In this document: one piece after another, positions 27,637 through 37,099 of the stretch | Layout of the letters: every line of letters begins with the position of its first letter | How positions within the stretch are numbered: the stretch's first letter is position 1 | Origin: SAR324 cluster bacterium | GTDB lineage: Bacteria; SAR324; XYD2-FULL-50-16 | Reading direction: 5' to 3' | Length of the DNA stretch: 64,000 nucleotides | Assembly: GCA_028282885.1 (NCBI GenBank) | Contig: JANQGX010000088.1 | Coordinates: forward strand, 186,001-250,000 | The notes under the pieces: model-generated | Database searches by the model: none | What the model was told of the DNA's origin: nothing | What the model saw: the letters and a program-made list of their open reading frames with translations, nothing else | Position numbers and translations under genes: made by a program

Positions 27637-28478
27637 AGATCACCGTCGGTATGAAAGATCTCGTATAGAGCCTCCCGATCCTCACCCATATAACCATCAA
27701 AAGGCCGGACTCCTGTTTCAATAACCTCACCCGAAGGCAGCACCCCGGATCGCTCCGTATAGTAGAATCCCATAAAGGGCCTGTTCGCAATGCCCAGGGC
27801 CAGAATGGAATTGGCAACCGGATGATCCCCGAATTTGATATATGCGCCGCGGGGCTTCAGCGATACCCATCTGTTGCCCTGGTTTTTGATAACGGTTTTA
27901 ACCAGGTTGCCATCTTTAACGGAATAGCTGGTTAAGGGTTTGCGATCCCTCTGTTTGAATCCCTGCCGGGGAACATGGAGATCCAGGATAAGTCGTTCCT
28001 TTTCGTTCATGGTACATTGATAATGTTCAGGGGTAAGCCTGAAGGTCATATCGGCAATAAACTTGGTATACCCCCACTCTCCCCGGCCGGCATCCCGGGC
28101 TTCGGCCTTGGTCACCGGAAGGTGCATCACCAAAATCCCGAAGCCCGGGTAATTGCTCTCTTTCAGCAATGGCATTAGACTGGTCAACCGCTTCTTTTTT
28201 GTATTGAAGGTAACCGGAATGCCCACCGGAATCTCACCGTAGGGACCAATTGAGGTATCGGTATAATTATAGGCAGCTACGGCTACTACAGCCCTGCCGT
28301 TGGGAAGCATCAAAGGGTGAAGGTTATCGGAAGGCATGATGGCCTTTACCTTCCGATAATCCGCGGAGAAATAAAGGCCGAAAAAATCATCCTTGAAATA
28401 CAGTATGGGTAGTTCAAAGGTTGCTGAACCGTAAGTCACGGTATTTCCTGGTCTTGTATCTGAGAAGAAGCTCGTCAT
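27633..28478 (-). CDS. Acetoacetate decarboxylase family protein
   Basis: 281 aa from the ATG at 28478, chosen because GGAGGG lies five bases upstream; a longer frame overlaps the previous gene. Family features: the AYNYTDTSIGPYGEIPVGIPV segment and EWGYTKFIADMTF, where the lysine corresponds to the Schiff-base lysine of acetoacetate decarboxylase. The protein may decarboxylate acetoacetate or another beta-keto acid, or be one of the divergent members with aldolase-dehydratase chemistry. It follows two acyl-CoA dehydrogenase genes by 17 bases, suggesting a role in acyl or keto-acid breakdown. Confidence 0.82.
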   Translation of the reverse strand: MTSFFSDTRPGNTVTYGSATFELPILYFKDDFFGLYFSADYRKVKAIMPSDNLHPLMLPNGRAVVAVAAYNYTDTSIGPYGEIPVGIPVTFNTKKKRLTSLMPLLKESNYPGFGILVMHLPVTKAEARDAGRGEWGYTKFIADMTFRLTPEHYQCTMNEKERLILDLHVPRQGFKQRDRKPLTSYSVKDGNLVKTVIKNQGNRWVSLKPRGAYIKFGDHPVANSILALGIANRPFMGFYYTERSGVLPSGEVIETGVRPFDGYMGEDREALYEIFHTDGDL

Positions 28479-28495
28479 ATATCCCTCCGATTGAT

Positions 28496-29632
28496 TCATT
28501 TTACTGATTTGGGAACAAATTGCTCCAGGAAGTTGAGTTTTTTCCATTGCTGCATACCAAAAGCAGACATCAGGTGCCGCGAGTCCCTGAAGCGTTTCTC
28601 CTGATGAAAATCCCTCATGTAGCCCGCACCTCCCATCACTTGAATACCGTCGCTTGTCACCCGGTTTGCCATTTCGGATATACTGATAGATGTAGCAATG
28701 GAACTGGCCTGCCAATGCTCTGACGACTTTTTCGTTGAAATGCAGCACTGACTCACCAGCAGTTCCGCCAATTGCACTTTGATTGCCATTTCTGACAATA
28801 TTTTTTTGATCTCGGACCAGTTACTGGTTTTTCGCCCTCCCTGCTCACGCATGCCGGTGTAATCCATCGCATCCCTGAAGGATCCCTTCATAATGCCGGT
28901 CTGCATCGCACTAAGTGCCAGACTCATTTTAGCGGAAACCCGATCGTAGATAGCTCGTCCCTCACCTGCTAAACAACAAGGCAAAGCAGGTACACTATTC
29001 AGCCGGACATCACAAACCGGACAAGCGGAGATACCAAGCCCTTCTACCTGTTCCCCCAGGGTAACACCTGCCTCTGTCAGGTCTATTAAAAAGAATACAA
29101 AGCCTTCTTCCCCTTCCAGGCGGGCCGGAACCAATCCTTTTTTGGCAAGTCCGCCAAGAACCAGGTAATCAACTGATCCGGATAGCAGATGATTTCCGGC
29201 TTCCAGAGTAGCAATCAGATCATTGTTCCCGCTTTCATCGGGTTGTGAAAAGAGAGGAAATCCAATCAGAAAATCGGACGACTGGTTCCCGTTCATGGTG
29301 AACCTTTTTAAAAGATCCTCTTTACCGGATGCCAGTAGAATCTCAAAAGAGGTCAGGCCGGCTAAAATAATAGCGGCTAAGCTGCTGTCCTCAAGACAGA
29401 GATTTTTTAGTATCGTGCACAAAGCGGTTAAATCGGGTCCGCTTCCCCCGACTGTATCGGGCAGAAAAACATGAAAATAATCCAGCTCCCATGCCTTCTC
29501 CACAACGGCATTGTAAGCCGGACAAAAGACATCGGTACCGTTCCTTTCCCGGATCTGGTGAAGCTCCTTCCTGGAAAATTCCACCGATGCCTTATCGATC
29601 AGTTTCAGTTCCTTGTGGTCTGACGATACCAT
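28496..29632 (-). CDS. Acyl-CoA dehydrogenase-like protein, divergent
   Basis: 378 aa. Overall acyl-CoA dehydrogenase fold is shown by LPDTVGGSGPDL near the N-terminus and the C-terminal GIQVMGGAGYMRDFHQEKRFRDSRHL. The segment that usually carries the catalytic base (IYEGTNEI) is replaced by LMSAFGMQQWKK, with no Glu, and the FAD/substrate loops are shortened. It may therefore be a structural partner of the following dehydrogenase, or use a base elsewhere. Genes lie 17 bases on either side, forming a unit with the full-length dehydrogenase and acetoacetate decarboxylase. Confidence 0.8.
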   Translation of the reverse strand: MVSSDHKELKLIDKASVEFSRKELHQIRERNGTDVFCPAYNAVVEKAWELDYFHVFLPDTVGGSGPDLTALCTILKNLCLEDSSLAAIILAGLTSFEILLASGKEDLLKRFTMNGNQSSDFLIGFPLFSQPDESGNNDLIATLEAGNHLLSGSVDYLVLGGLAKKGLVPARLEGEEGFVFFLIDLTEAGVTLGEQVEGLGISACPVCDVRLNSVPALPCCLAGEGRAIYDRVSAKMSLALSAMQTGIMKGSFRDAMDYTGMREQGGRKTSNWSEIKKILSEMAIKVQLAELLVSQCCISTKKSSEHWQASSIATSISISEMANRVTSDGIQVMGGAGYMRDFHQEKRFRDSRHLMSAFGMQQWKKLNFLEQFVPKSVK

Positions 29633-29649
29633 AATAACTCTCCCTACTG

Positions 29650-31167
29650 TTAGACAGTTTTCCTGGAAAATACTTGCGAGTCGGGGCAGTTTCTTTTTAT
29701 CAGACGTTTGAAGACATTCAGACGGTTGATCTCATTCGTTCCTTCATAGATCTGCAATAACCTGGCATCCCTGACTATTTTTTCCATGCCGAAATCCCGG
29801 CGAACTCCTGCCTGCCCCATTAATTCCAGTGCCAGTTCGCAATTTTCCAGTCCCGCATCGGTACCAGCCGCCTTGACGAGGGATCCCCAACCATCCACCC
29901 GGTCTATTTCAGCGTCGGTCTGCCTGTCCAGATTGATTTTTCTGATCAGACGCGTGGCATATTTAGAATTCAACAAACCATATAATCCTTTGAAAACCGG
30001 GGAAGGCGTGTATCGAGCCGCATAGTATATCGGTTTATGATTCATCAGTTTCCAGAGACCGTGGAGGGCATTGGCTTGAAACGCTTCGAAACAGGCTGTT
30101 CTCGCTACGGCAGTTTTAATGTACATACGTGAAAGAATGGACTGGCACCACTCCTGATCGATCAGCCTTCTGCCATCAACTGATGTATCCATGGAAAATT
30201 TGAGGGCCGCCTCATAGGCTCCCCTGGCAGCGGCCACACCAAACACACCTACGGCAGTTCTGGAAGCACCCCAGATATAGGCAAAGACCTGTTCATTGGT
30301 TTTCAAGGGATTACGTTTCAGTGTCTTGATCTGCTCATTGTCGATGCAGACCAGATCGTCGGGAACGAAACAATCCTTGAAAATCAGTTCACTGGCGGGG
30401 CAACCCCTCTGCCCCATTTTGTTTTCCTTTTTCCCCAATGAAAACCCTTCGGCTTTCGAATTGACCAGCAGCATGACTGTATTTTCCGAAGCCCGATGGG
30501 GATCGGTATAGGCATGAACAACGTGCCAGGTTGAGAGGTGTCCGTTGGAAATAAAGATTTTGGTGCCATTGAGAAGATAACCGCCGTCTATCCGACGTGC
30601 GATGCAGGCCAGGTTTCCTTCATTCATGAATTCGACATTCTGAGCATCGGTTCCGGCATCCGGTTCGGTCATGGCAAGTGTCATCAAACATAAACGTCCC
30701 TCTTTCTCCTTTTCAACAATCTCCCGGGCAATGCGATTGACCAATCGAAGATTCCAAGACGAGATCAAAAGACCAAAGCCCAGGTAGTGGGCTCCAATCA
30801 AAGTTGTGATTCCCAGGCAGGCGGCACCAATCTCTTCCAGGAAAAGACCGATGCAGGAAAAATTATAGCCTTTTCCGCCGAATATTTTTGGAATAAACAT
30901 GGTGAAAAGCCCCCATTCGTTGGCCTTTTCCACCAACTCCCAGGGAAGATAGGAGGGATCATCCGTAGCAGCACGATCCAAAAGGGCTGCCGAGGGCTGC
31001 ACCACCTGTTCGGTAAAGGCGCGGGCGATTTTATGAATCTCCCTGGCCTCTTTTACCAGTGTACCGGGCTGTTTGGAGATAGCCCTCAGGGCGGATGTAA
31101 TATCGTCGAAATCGGGGGCGAAACCAGGGGACGCCAAATCCCTTGTCATCTGCTCTCCTGCCTTCAT
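29650..31167 (-). CDS. Acyl-CoA dehydrogenase, 505 aa
   Basis: Complete acyl-CoA dehydrogenase: N-terminal helical domain, LAMTEPDAGTDAQ (FAD-binding middle domain, about 165-178), NGTKIFISNGHLSTW, and C-terminal ELMGQAGVRRDFGMEKIVRDARLLQIYEGTNEINRL containing the catalytic Glu. At 505 aa it is about 120 residues longer than medium-chain enzymes, with an inserted helical region around 370-430. It oxidises an acyl-CoA to the enoyl-CoA; substrate length is not readable. GAGGA precedes the start. It opens a three-gene unit and is divergent from the RND efflux operon. Confidence 0.9.
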   Translation of the reverse strand: MKAGEQMTRDLASPGFAPDFDDITSALRAISKQPGTLVKEAREIHKIARAFTEQVVQPSAALLDRAATDDPSYLPWELVEKANEWGLFTMFIPKIFGGKGYNFSCIGLFLEEIGAACLGITTLIGAHYLGFGLLISSWNLRLVNRIAREIVEKEKEGRLCLMTLAMTEPDAGTDAQNVEFMNEGNLACIARRIDGGYLLNGTKIFISNGHLSTWHVVHAYTDPHRASENTVMLLVNSKAEGFSLGKKENKMGQRGCPASELIFKDCFVPDDLVCIDNEQIKTLKRNPLKTNEQVFAYIWGASRTAVGVFGVAAARGAYEAALKFSMDTSVDGRRLIDQEWCQSILSRMYIKTAVARTACFEAFQANALHGLWKLMNHKPIYYAARYTPSPVFKGLYGLLNSKYATRLIRKINLDRQTDAEIDRVDGWGSLVKAAGTDAGLENCELALELMGQAGVRRDFGMEKIVRDARLLQIYEGTNEINRLNVFKRLIKRNCPDSQVFSRKTV

Positions 31168-31771
31168 TTGATCCTCGTTGCAATATTGCTGACAAATCCG
31201 TTAATGAGCTGCCTCTTCCGAAATTAACCAAGTGGATCATAGGAGATTGATCCGGCGTGGTCAAGCCATTCTTCCGCTTGAGTGCCTCAACTTGCGTTTA
31301 TGATCCTGTCAGATAACTTGCTGCAGAGGTTTAAACCAGGGGCCATGAACCCGTTCGTGCCCCTTGATTTCGAGGAACAGGATGACGGAACCTGCTTGGG
31401 CGAACATCAGGGGTCATCAACCGATGGCTGTCGTATCACCCGAAAAAACCATAGATTGAGGCTGACCGGCATTGACAAGGCAATAAGGTGAAGGCTGCAG
31501 ATTTCACGAATTTTTCACAGCCTTTATACATTGTTTTCATCTTCACTTTACTATCTTTAGTTCAGCATAACGACATCGGATTTGACCATTTCATCGGTGA
31601 ATTTAGCTGATCGGGCGAAATATCATTCTCCGGGTCGGGGGGAGTGGGGATATATTTCGCCCAAGAAAATTTGCTGAAGACAGGACTGAGATTAACCTCT
31701 GTTTTCAGGAAATCAATTCATGCCTCACCTGAAGCTTGAATCTTCATCCATCGCGTAACAGGAGAGACACT
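31168..31771. other. Divergent intergenic region upstream of acyl-CoA dehydrogenase and RND operon
   Basis: Besides the structured element at 31561-31678, this region contains an inverted repeat GGATCA-N8-TGATCC (31234-31253) 67 bases upstream of the acyl-CoA dehydrogenase start, which could be an operator. The stretch 31500-31560 is AT-rich and promoter-like on the plus strand, with TACTAT as a possible -10. No gene is supported. Confidence 0.4.
31561..31678 (+). ncRNA. Candidate structured leader of RND efflux operon
   Basis: Outer arms TTCAGCA (31561-31567) and TGCTGAA (31672-31678) enclose an 11-bp perfect stem (31613-31623 with 31652-31662) that itself has a 28-nt, G-rich loop with a CTCC/GGAG pairing. 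A small TTCA-TCGG-TGAA hairpin lies between the outer and inner stems at 31590-31601. The element ends 93 bases before the adaptor start. It could be a regulatory RNA leader or, read as DNA, a long-spaced operator. I do not recognise a known class. Confidence 0.4.
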
Positions 31772-33016
31772 ATGGAATTAAAGCGGAAAAAACGACAAAA
31801 GCGCACATCACCGATCTTTGTTTTTCTGGTTTTTACAGTCAGCCTTGTATTCCTGGGAGCCGGATTCCTGGGTATGGAAATTCTGGCAGGATTGAAAAAA
31901 CCCCCTGCGAAAAAGAAAATCACGGAAAAACCTCTCCAGGTTGAGATTTTCAATACGAAATATGAATCGGTAACTCCTGTCATTACAGGCTATGGAGAGG
32001 CAAAAGCCATTGATGTTTTAGAGGTTGCGGCAGAAATCAGTGGTAAGGTGACCTATATTCATCCCGGCCTTGAAGAGGGAGAATTGGTCAAAAAAGGGGA
32101 TGTCCTCCTGAAAATAGATACTCGTGAAGAGGCCCTCACTCTGAAGTCGAATAAAAACCGGCTGAAAACGGCAAAACGCAATCTCAAGCTCGTTAAAAAC
32201 GAGTTCCTGCGGATGGAGAAATTGAACAGCAAGCGGAAACTGGTCACCGTCTCTGAGGTGGAAAAAGCCGAACAGGCCTTTAACAATGTGACTGATCTGG
32301 TCAATCAACTCGAATTTGCCATCGCCCTTTCGCAACTGACCATCAACCGGGCAACCCTAATTGCTCCCTTTGATGGTCGGATAAAATCAGTCTCTCTGGA
32401 GAAGGGTCAATATGTCTCTCCCGGTTCGCCCCTGCTGACTCTGGTTAATGATTCCCTGTTGGAGATACATGTCCCCGTTGATAGCGAAGAGGCAAGGAAG
32501 AAGCTCCGTTTTGATTCCAAAGCAGCCACTACCAATCGCTTGTGGTTTTCAGGACTGGAACAGGTGCCAGTCAAAGTTATCTGGTCGGGGGATAAGCAAA
32601 CTATAACTTCGACCGGAATCCTTCACCGGATTATTGCCATTAATCCCGATACACGTATGCTGAGACTAGCCGTCCGTCTTACCCCTGCCAGTCGGTCAAA
32701 AAACAATGTGTTTCCAATTGTGGAGGGAATGTTTTGTCAGGTTCAGATCCCCGGGAAAACAATGAATCGTGTCATCAGGGTTCCCAGAAAAGCAGTTTAT
32801 GGGGATGAAAAAGTAAAGGTGGTGATCGACAACAGGCTGAAAACCATCCCCGTGGAAACCGGTGGAAATGGAGGAGATCACACCTATATTACCGCAGGAT
32901 TAAAACCGAATGATCAGGTCATTATCACCCGTCTTTCCAATCCGCTGGAAAACAGTCTGATCGAGTCAACCGTCAGTGGTCTGGTGGCCAGTAACAAGGG
33001 GAGAAGCAAACCATGA
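31772..33016 (+). CDS. RND efflux periplasmic adaptor (HlyD/AcrA family)
   Basis: 414 aa from the ATG at 31772 with GGAG eight bases upstream. It has one N-terminal membrane segment (about 14-35), two lipoyl/barrel halves (AEISGKVTYIHPGLEEGELVKKGDVLLKID and APFDGRIKSVSLEKGQYVSPG) flanking a coiled-coil hairpin (about 115-195), and a membrane-proximal beta domain. It bridges the inner-membrane pump and an outer-membrane channel, which is not encoded here. Its stop overlaps the pump start by four bases. Confidence 0.93.
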   Translation: MELKRKKRQKRTSPIFVFLVFTVSLVFLGAGFLGMEILAGLKKPPAKKKITEKPLQVEIFNTKYESVTPVITGYGEAKAIDVLEVAAEISGKVTYIHPGLEEGELVKKGDVLLKIDTREEALTLKSNKNRLKTAKRNLKLVKNEFLRMEKLNSKRKLVTVSEVEKAEQAFNNVTDLVNQLEFAIALSQLTINRATLIAPFDGRIKSVSLEKGQYVSPGSPLLTLVNDSLLEIHVPVDSEEARKKLRFDSKAATTNRLWFSGLEQVPVKVIWSGDKQTITSTGILHRIIAINPDTRMLRLAVRLTPASRSKNNVFPIVEGMFCQVQIPGKTMNRVIRVPRKAVYGDEKVKVVIDNRLKTIPVETGGNGGDHTYITAGLKPNDQVIITRLSNPLENSLIESTVSGLVASNKGRSKP

Positions 33017-36000
33017 AACAGGTCCTTTCCGGTTTTGCCAGAAACACCGTATTTGCCAATATTCTGTTAATCATCGTTTTGATCGCAGGCAGCGGAGCAG
33101 CCATGCTCATGGTTCGGGAGGAAATACCCAACGTTCTCTTCGACCGAATTGAAATTTCCGTTAGCTTTCCCGGAGCCGATCCCGAAGAGGTGGAAGAGGG
33201 GATATCCCGGAAAATAGAAGAAGCCATCAAGGGTATGGAGGGGATCAAGACCTTTTCCATCGTCTCTAGAGAAGGGCTAAGTCATACCGGTATTGAAATC
33301 GAAGAGGGGACCGATAGCAGAGCACTATTGGACAGAGTTCGCACCAGTGTCGAGGGGATATCCACCTTTCCCATCGATGCCGAGAAGCCCGTTATCACCC
33401 TGCCCCTTCATGCGGAACCGGTAATGGCCCTCTATCTGAACGGTGACAAATCCGATGAAGCACTGCGTGAATGGGGATACCGTGTCAAGGATCAACTGCT
33501 TGGTCTTGATGAAGTCTCCCAGGTATCTGTATTTGGCATCCGGGATTATGAAATCAACGTCGAGGTTTCCGAACAGAATCTCAGGAAATATGGACTGACT
33601 TTTACAAAAATCGTGGAAGCTGTTCGCAGAAGCAATCTCAATCGATCAGGAGGTGTTATACGGGATGAGGTGGAAGAAATCCGTGTTCGCACTGTCGGTC
33701 GAAAATATACCGGGGAAGATATCGCCTCTGTGGTAGTACTGGCTGGACGGGAAGGAGACCTCGTAACCCTGGATAGAGTTGCAGATATCAGGGACGGTTT
33801 TTCGGATGAGACTGTCAACGCCACTGTCAACGGTAAACCAGCTATCATCCTGGCCGTTTTCAAAACCAGCGAAGAAGATACCATTCGAATCGCAGAGTCC
33901 GTAAGCCGCTTCCTTGAGGATACAATTCAAACCGTTCCTCCCGGTTTTGACATGGGAATTCTTTATGATAACTCGGTTTCCATTCGCCAGCAGGTTAATG
34001 TATTGCTCAAAAACGGAATTATGGGACTGCTTATTGTATTTGTTATACTCTGGCTTTTTCTGAACACGCGATTATCCCTATGGACCGGCGTCGGCATTCT
34101 TTTTTCTGTCTTCGGCGGTCTGGCTATGATCTGGGTGCTGGGAAGCACCATTAATATGGTCTCGATCTTTGGTTTCATCATGGTCTTGGGAATCGTAGCT
34201 GATGATGCAATAGTTGTTGGAGAATCCATCGCCTGGCATAGAAGCCAGGGGAAAAGTGCTGTCAATGCTGCTATTGATGGTGTGATGGAGGTGGGATTAC
34301 CTGTGATGGCCGCAGTAACCACCACCATCCTTGCTTTTTTACCCCTCTTTTTTGTCGAGGGGATGCTGGGCAAGTTCATCCGCATTCTGCCGATCGTGGT
34401 CATTGCCTGCCTGCTGATATCCCTGGTTGAGAGTTTTGCGGTCCTTCCTGCTCATCTTTCTCACCTGCCTGGACCGAGCTCAAGCTCAAAGCGCGGTTTT
34501 TTCCTTTTCAGGTGGGTCAATTCTATTCCGGAACTCATGGAAAAACTCCTGAAAAAGTTCACGGATAAAATCTATTCCCCGGTACTCAGGCAATCCTTGC
34601 GATTCCGCTACCCCTTCCTTTGTCTGATCATTGGGGTTTTGATGGTATCATTGGGATTGATACGAGGAAATGTTTTGAAATTCGATATGATTCCGGAAAG
34701 GGACGGATTCTTTTTGACTTCCATTGTCGAGTTTCCCGAGGGAACCCCCTTGAAAGTAACAGAAGCGGCAACGGCCAGATTAGAGAAAGCCATGATCGAT
34801 ATCGCTGATCGTATCGAGACCCGATCCGGAGATCCCCTGGTGAAGAACATCCTGACCCTTAGCGGCCAGGCACCTGAGCCCGAACCTGGAGAGTTCGGTC
34901 CCAATGGTGCTCATTTCGGTGGTGTACAGGTGCTACTGCTGGATTCAGTGAATCGGGGAATTCATTCAAAAGAGTTACTGAGCCTGTGGAAAAATGAGGT
35001 AGGTCCCCTCTACGGCGCTAAATCACTCAGCTTTCACGGTGCGGAAATGGGTCCTCCTGAAAAACCGATCGAGATAGGCATCGACGGGAACAATCTGCAG
35101 GAAATTCAAACTGCAACTGATCTGCTTGTGGAAAAATTGAAATCGTTTGCAGGTGTTTTTGATGTACAGACCGATCTGGCAGTCGGCAAAAATGAAATAC
35201 AGTTTACGCTCAAACCGTCGGCACGGAATCTGGGGGTCACGGTGCAGGATCTGGCAGACCAGGTTTATTCCGGTTATTTTGGCCAGGAGGTTCTCCGCTT
35301 ACAGAGGGATCGGGACGAAGTCAAAATCCGGGTCCGTTATACCGAACAGGAAAGACAAAACCCGGACAGCCTGAATGAATTTAGAATCAGAACACCCCAG
35401 GGCAATGAGATTCCCCTTAAATCTGTCGCTTCTACCCGAATATCACCTGGCGTATCCCAGATCAATCGTGCAGACGGAATGCGAAGGGTAATGGTCAGCG
35501 CCGATGTGAATAAGACCGTTGTATCTGCCAGCGAGATTATCGAGGAATTGGAATCGGGACATTTCCAGGAACTGGAAAACCGCTTTCCCGGAATCAGCGT
35601 TGAACTGAAGGGAGATGCCGAAGAGACGGAAACCTCATTCGACACCATGTTCCTGGGCTTTATTCTCGCTGTAATGGCCATTTACATGCTCATCGCCACC
35701 CTTTTTCGATCCTATCTGCAGCCACTGGTGATACTGATAACCATTCCTTTTGGATTGATTGGATCCATCTGGGGGCACTGGATCATGGGATGGGACCTGA
35801 CCATGATTGCCATGTTCGGGATGGTTGGGCTGACCGGAATAGTCGTCAATGACGCGATTGTACTGATTGAGAGAATCAACACCAATATCAGGGAAAAGAT
35901 TCCCTTTCTGGAAGCAGTCAGATTGGGTGGAAAACGAAGGTTCAGGGCGGTGTTTCTGACCAGCATCACTACCGTTGGGGGATTGGCTCCGCTGATGTTT

Positions 36001-36252
36001 GAATCCGATTTCTACGCCGCAATTCTAATCCCCATTGCCATAACCATTGTCTTCGGCGTGATTTTCTCCACGATTCTAACCCTGTTATTCATCCCCTGCC
36101 TGTTGGTGGTCATAAATGATCTGCGTTGTCTGGTTTTCAGGCTGAAGCACGGTGTCTTCCCGAAAAGAAACGAAGTTGAGCCTGCCGTAAGGAGGTTCAG
36201 GAACCGTCCTTCGGGAGAACTTAATCTCCAAACTGAAAAAGGAGTCTTATGA
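33013..36252 (+). CDS. RND-family efflux transporter permease
   Basis: 1079 aa, the usual size of AcrB-like pumps with twelve membrane segments and two large periplasmic loops. The TM4 proton-relay aspartates are present in LGIVADDAIVVGESI, and the TM10 motif GLTGIVVNDAIVLIERIN is conserved. The N-terminal periplasmic part begins FPGADPEEVEEGISRKIEEAIKGMEGI, typical of the family. It should export drugs, lipids or other compounds using the proton gradient; the substrate is unknown. It is followed by its own response regulator and sensor kinase, which suggests inducible expression. Confidence 0.94.
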   Translation: MKQVLSGFARNTVFANILLIIVLIAGSGAAMLMVREEIPNVLFDRIEISVSFPGADPEEVEEGISRKIEEAIKGMEGIKTFSIVSREGLSHTGIEIEEGTDSRALLDRVRTSVEGISTFPIDAEKPVITLPLHAEPVMALYLNGDKSDEALREWGYRVKDQLLGLDEVSQVSVFGIRDYEINVEVSEQNLRKYGLTFTKIVEAVRRSNLNRSGGVIRDEVEEIRVRTVGRKYTGEDIASVVVLAGREGDLVTLDRVADIRDGFSDETVNATVNGKPAIILAVFKTSEEDTIRIAESVSRFLEDTIQTVPPGFDMGILYDNSVSIRQQVNVLLKNGIMGLLIVFVILWLFLNTRLSLWTGVGILFSVFGGLAMIWVLGSTINMVSIFGFIMVLGIVADDAIVVGESIAWHRSQGKSAVNAAIDGVMEVGLPVMAAVTTTILAFLPLFFVEGMLGKFIRILPIVVIACLLISLVESFAVLPAHLSHLPGPSSSSKRGFFLFRWVNSIPELMEKLLKKFTDKIYSPVLRQSLRFRYPFLCLIIGVLMVSLGLIRGNVLKFDMIPERDGFFLTSIVEFPEGTPLKVTEAATARLEKAMIDIADRIETRSGDPLVKNILTLSGQAPEPEPGEFGPNGAHFGGVQVLLLDSVNRGIHSKELLSLWKNEVGPLYGAKSLSFHGAEMGPPEKPIEIGIDGNNLQEIQTATDLLVEKLKSFAGVFDVQTDLAVGKNEIQFTLKPSARNLGVTVQDLADQVYSGYFGQEVLRLQRDRDEVKIRVRYTEQERQNPDSLNEFRIRTPQGNEIPLKSVASTRISPGVSQINRADGMRRVMVSADVNKTVVSASEIIEELESGHFQELENRFPGISVELKGDAEETETSFDTMFLGFILAVMAIYMLIATLFRSYLQPLVILITIPFGLIGSIWGHWIMGWDLTMIAMFGMVGLTGIVVNDAIVLIERINTNIREKIPFLEAVRLGGKRRFRAVFLTSITTVGGLAPLMFESDFYAAILIPIAITIVFGVIFSTILTLLFIPCLLVVINDLRCLVFRLKHGVFPKRNEVEPAVRRFRNRPSGELNLQTEKGVL

Positions 36253-36397
36253 TTTTTTGCCTGCTCTATGATATCTCTCTCATTGCCATGTTTTTCTATC
36301 TGTGACAAATTGGCAAAAACTAAGGTTTTCCGAATGTTATGACCGGTTCAGGGAACCTGCAGTTTTACGAAAAGTTGACACTGCAAACGCGGGAAAT

Positions 36398-37099
36398 ATG
36401 AAAAGGGTGCAACAACCTCTCAGGATACTGGTCATAGAAGATCATCCGGATATAGCCGAAAATATCGGCGACTATCTTTCTGTTCAAGGTCATGTTCTTG
36501 ATTTTGCCATGGATGGCATCAGCGGCATGCATCTGGCGCTGACCCAGGACTTCGATGTCATCGTGCTGGATCTGATGCTGCCGGGAATGGACGGGATAAC
36601 CCTCTGTCAGAAATTGAGGGAGGAAGTCGGAAATCAGACGCCTGTTTTGATGCTGACTGCCAGGGATACCCTGGATGACAAACTGGTTGGTTTTGATTCC
36701 GGTGCCGACGATTACCTGGTCAAACCCTTTGCCCTCGAAGAATTGTCAGCGAGAATCAACGTTCTGGCCAAGCGTGATCGGGCTCAACAGTCTCAAGTCT
36801 TGAAAGTGGAAGATCTGGAACTGGACCTCGGCACGATGAAAGTTACCCGCAACAGCAAATCCATTGAGCTCAATCGCGCCTGTCTGACGATCCTGCAGAT
36901 TCTCATGAAGGCTCATCCCAATGTGGTCAAAAGACAGGAGCTGGAAACAGTCTTATGGGGAGACATGCCTCCGGGCAGCGATTCACTGAGAAGCCATCTT
37001 TACACCTTGAGGAATAAAATCGACAAACCTTTTTCAACTTCATTGTTAGAAACAGTTCATGGCATCGGTTATCGGTTGGTTGAAAACAAGGAAGATTAG
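36398..37099 (+). CDS. OmpR-family response regulator
   Basis: 233 aa from the ATG at 36398; an earlier in-frame ATG adds 32 residues with no family similarity. The receiver domain has the acidic pair EDH, phosphoacceptor Asp58 in VLDLMLPGMDG, TAR and Lys109 in VKPF; the C-terminal winged helix ends RSHLYTLRNKID...VHGIGYRL. It overlaps the following kinase gene by 41 bases and lies downstream of the RND pump, its most likely target. Confidence 0.95.
   Translation: MKRVQQPLRILVIEDHPDIAENIGDYLSVQGHVLDFAMDGISGMHLALTQDFDVIVLDLMLPGMDGITLCQKLREEVGNQTPVLMLTARDTLDDKLVGFDSGADDYLVKPFALEELSARINVLAKRDRAQQSQVLKVEDLELDLGTMKVTRNSKSIELNRACLTILQILMKAHPNVVKRQELETVLWGDMPPGSDSLRSHLYTLRNKIDKPFSTSLLETVHGIGYRLVENKED

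Noticed and set aside
31282-31491. Open frame of 69 codons upstream of the RND operon
   Set aside because: No ribosome binding site and no protein-like features; lies in a divergent regulatory region.
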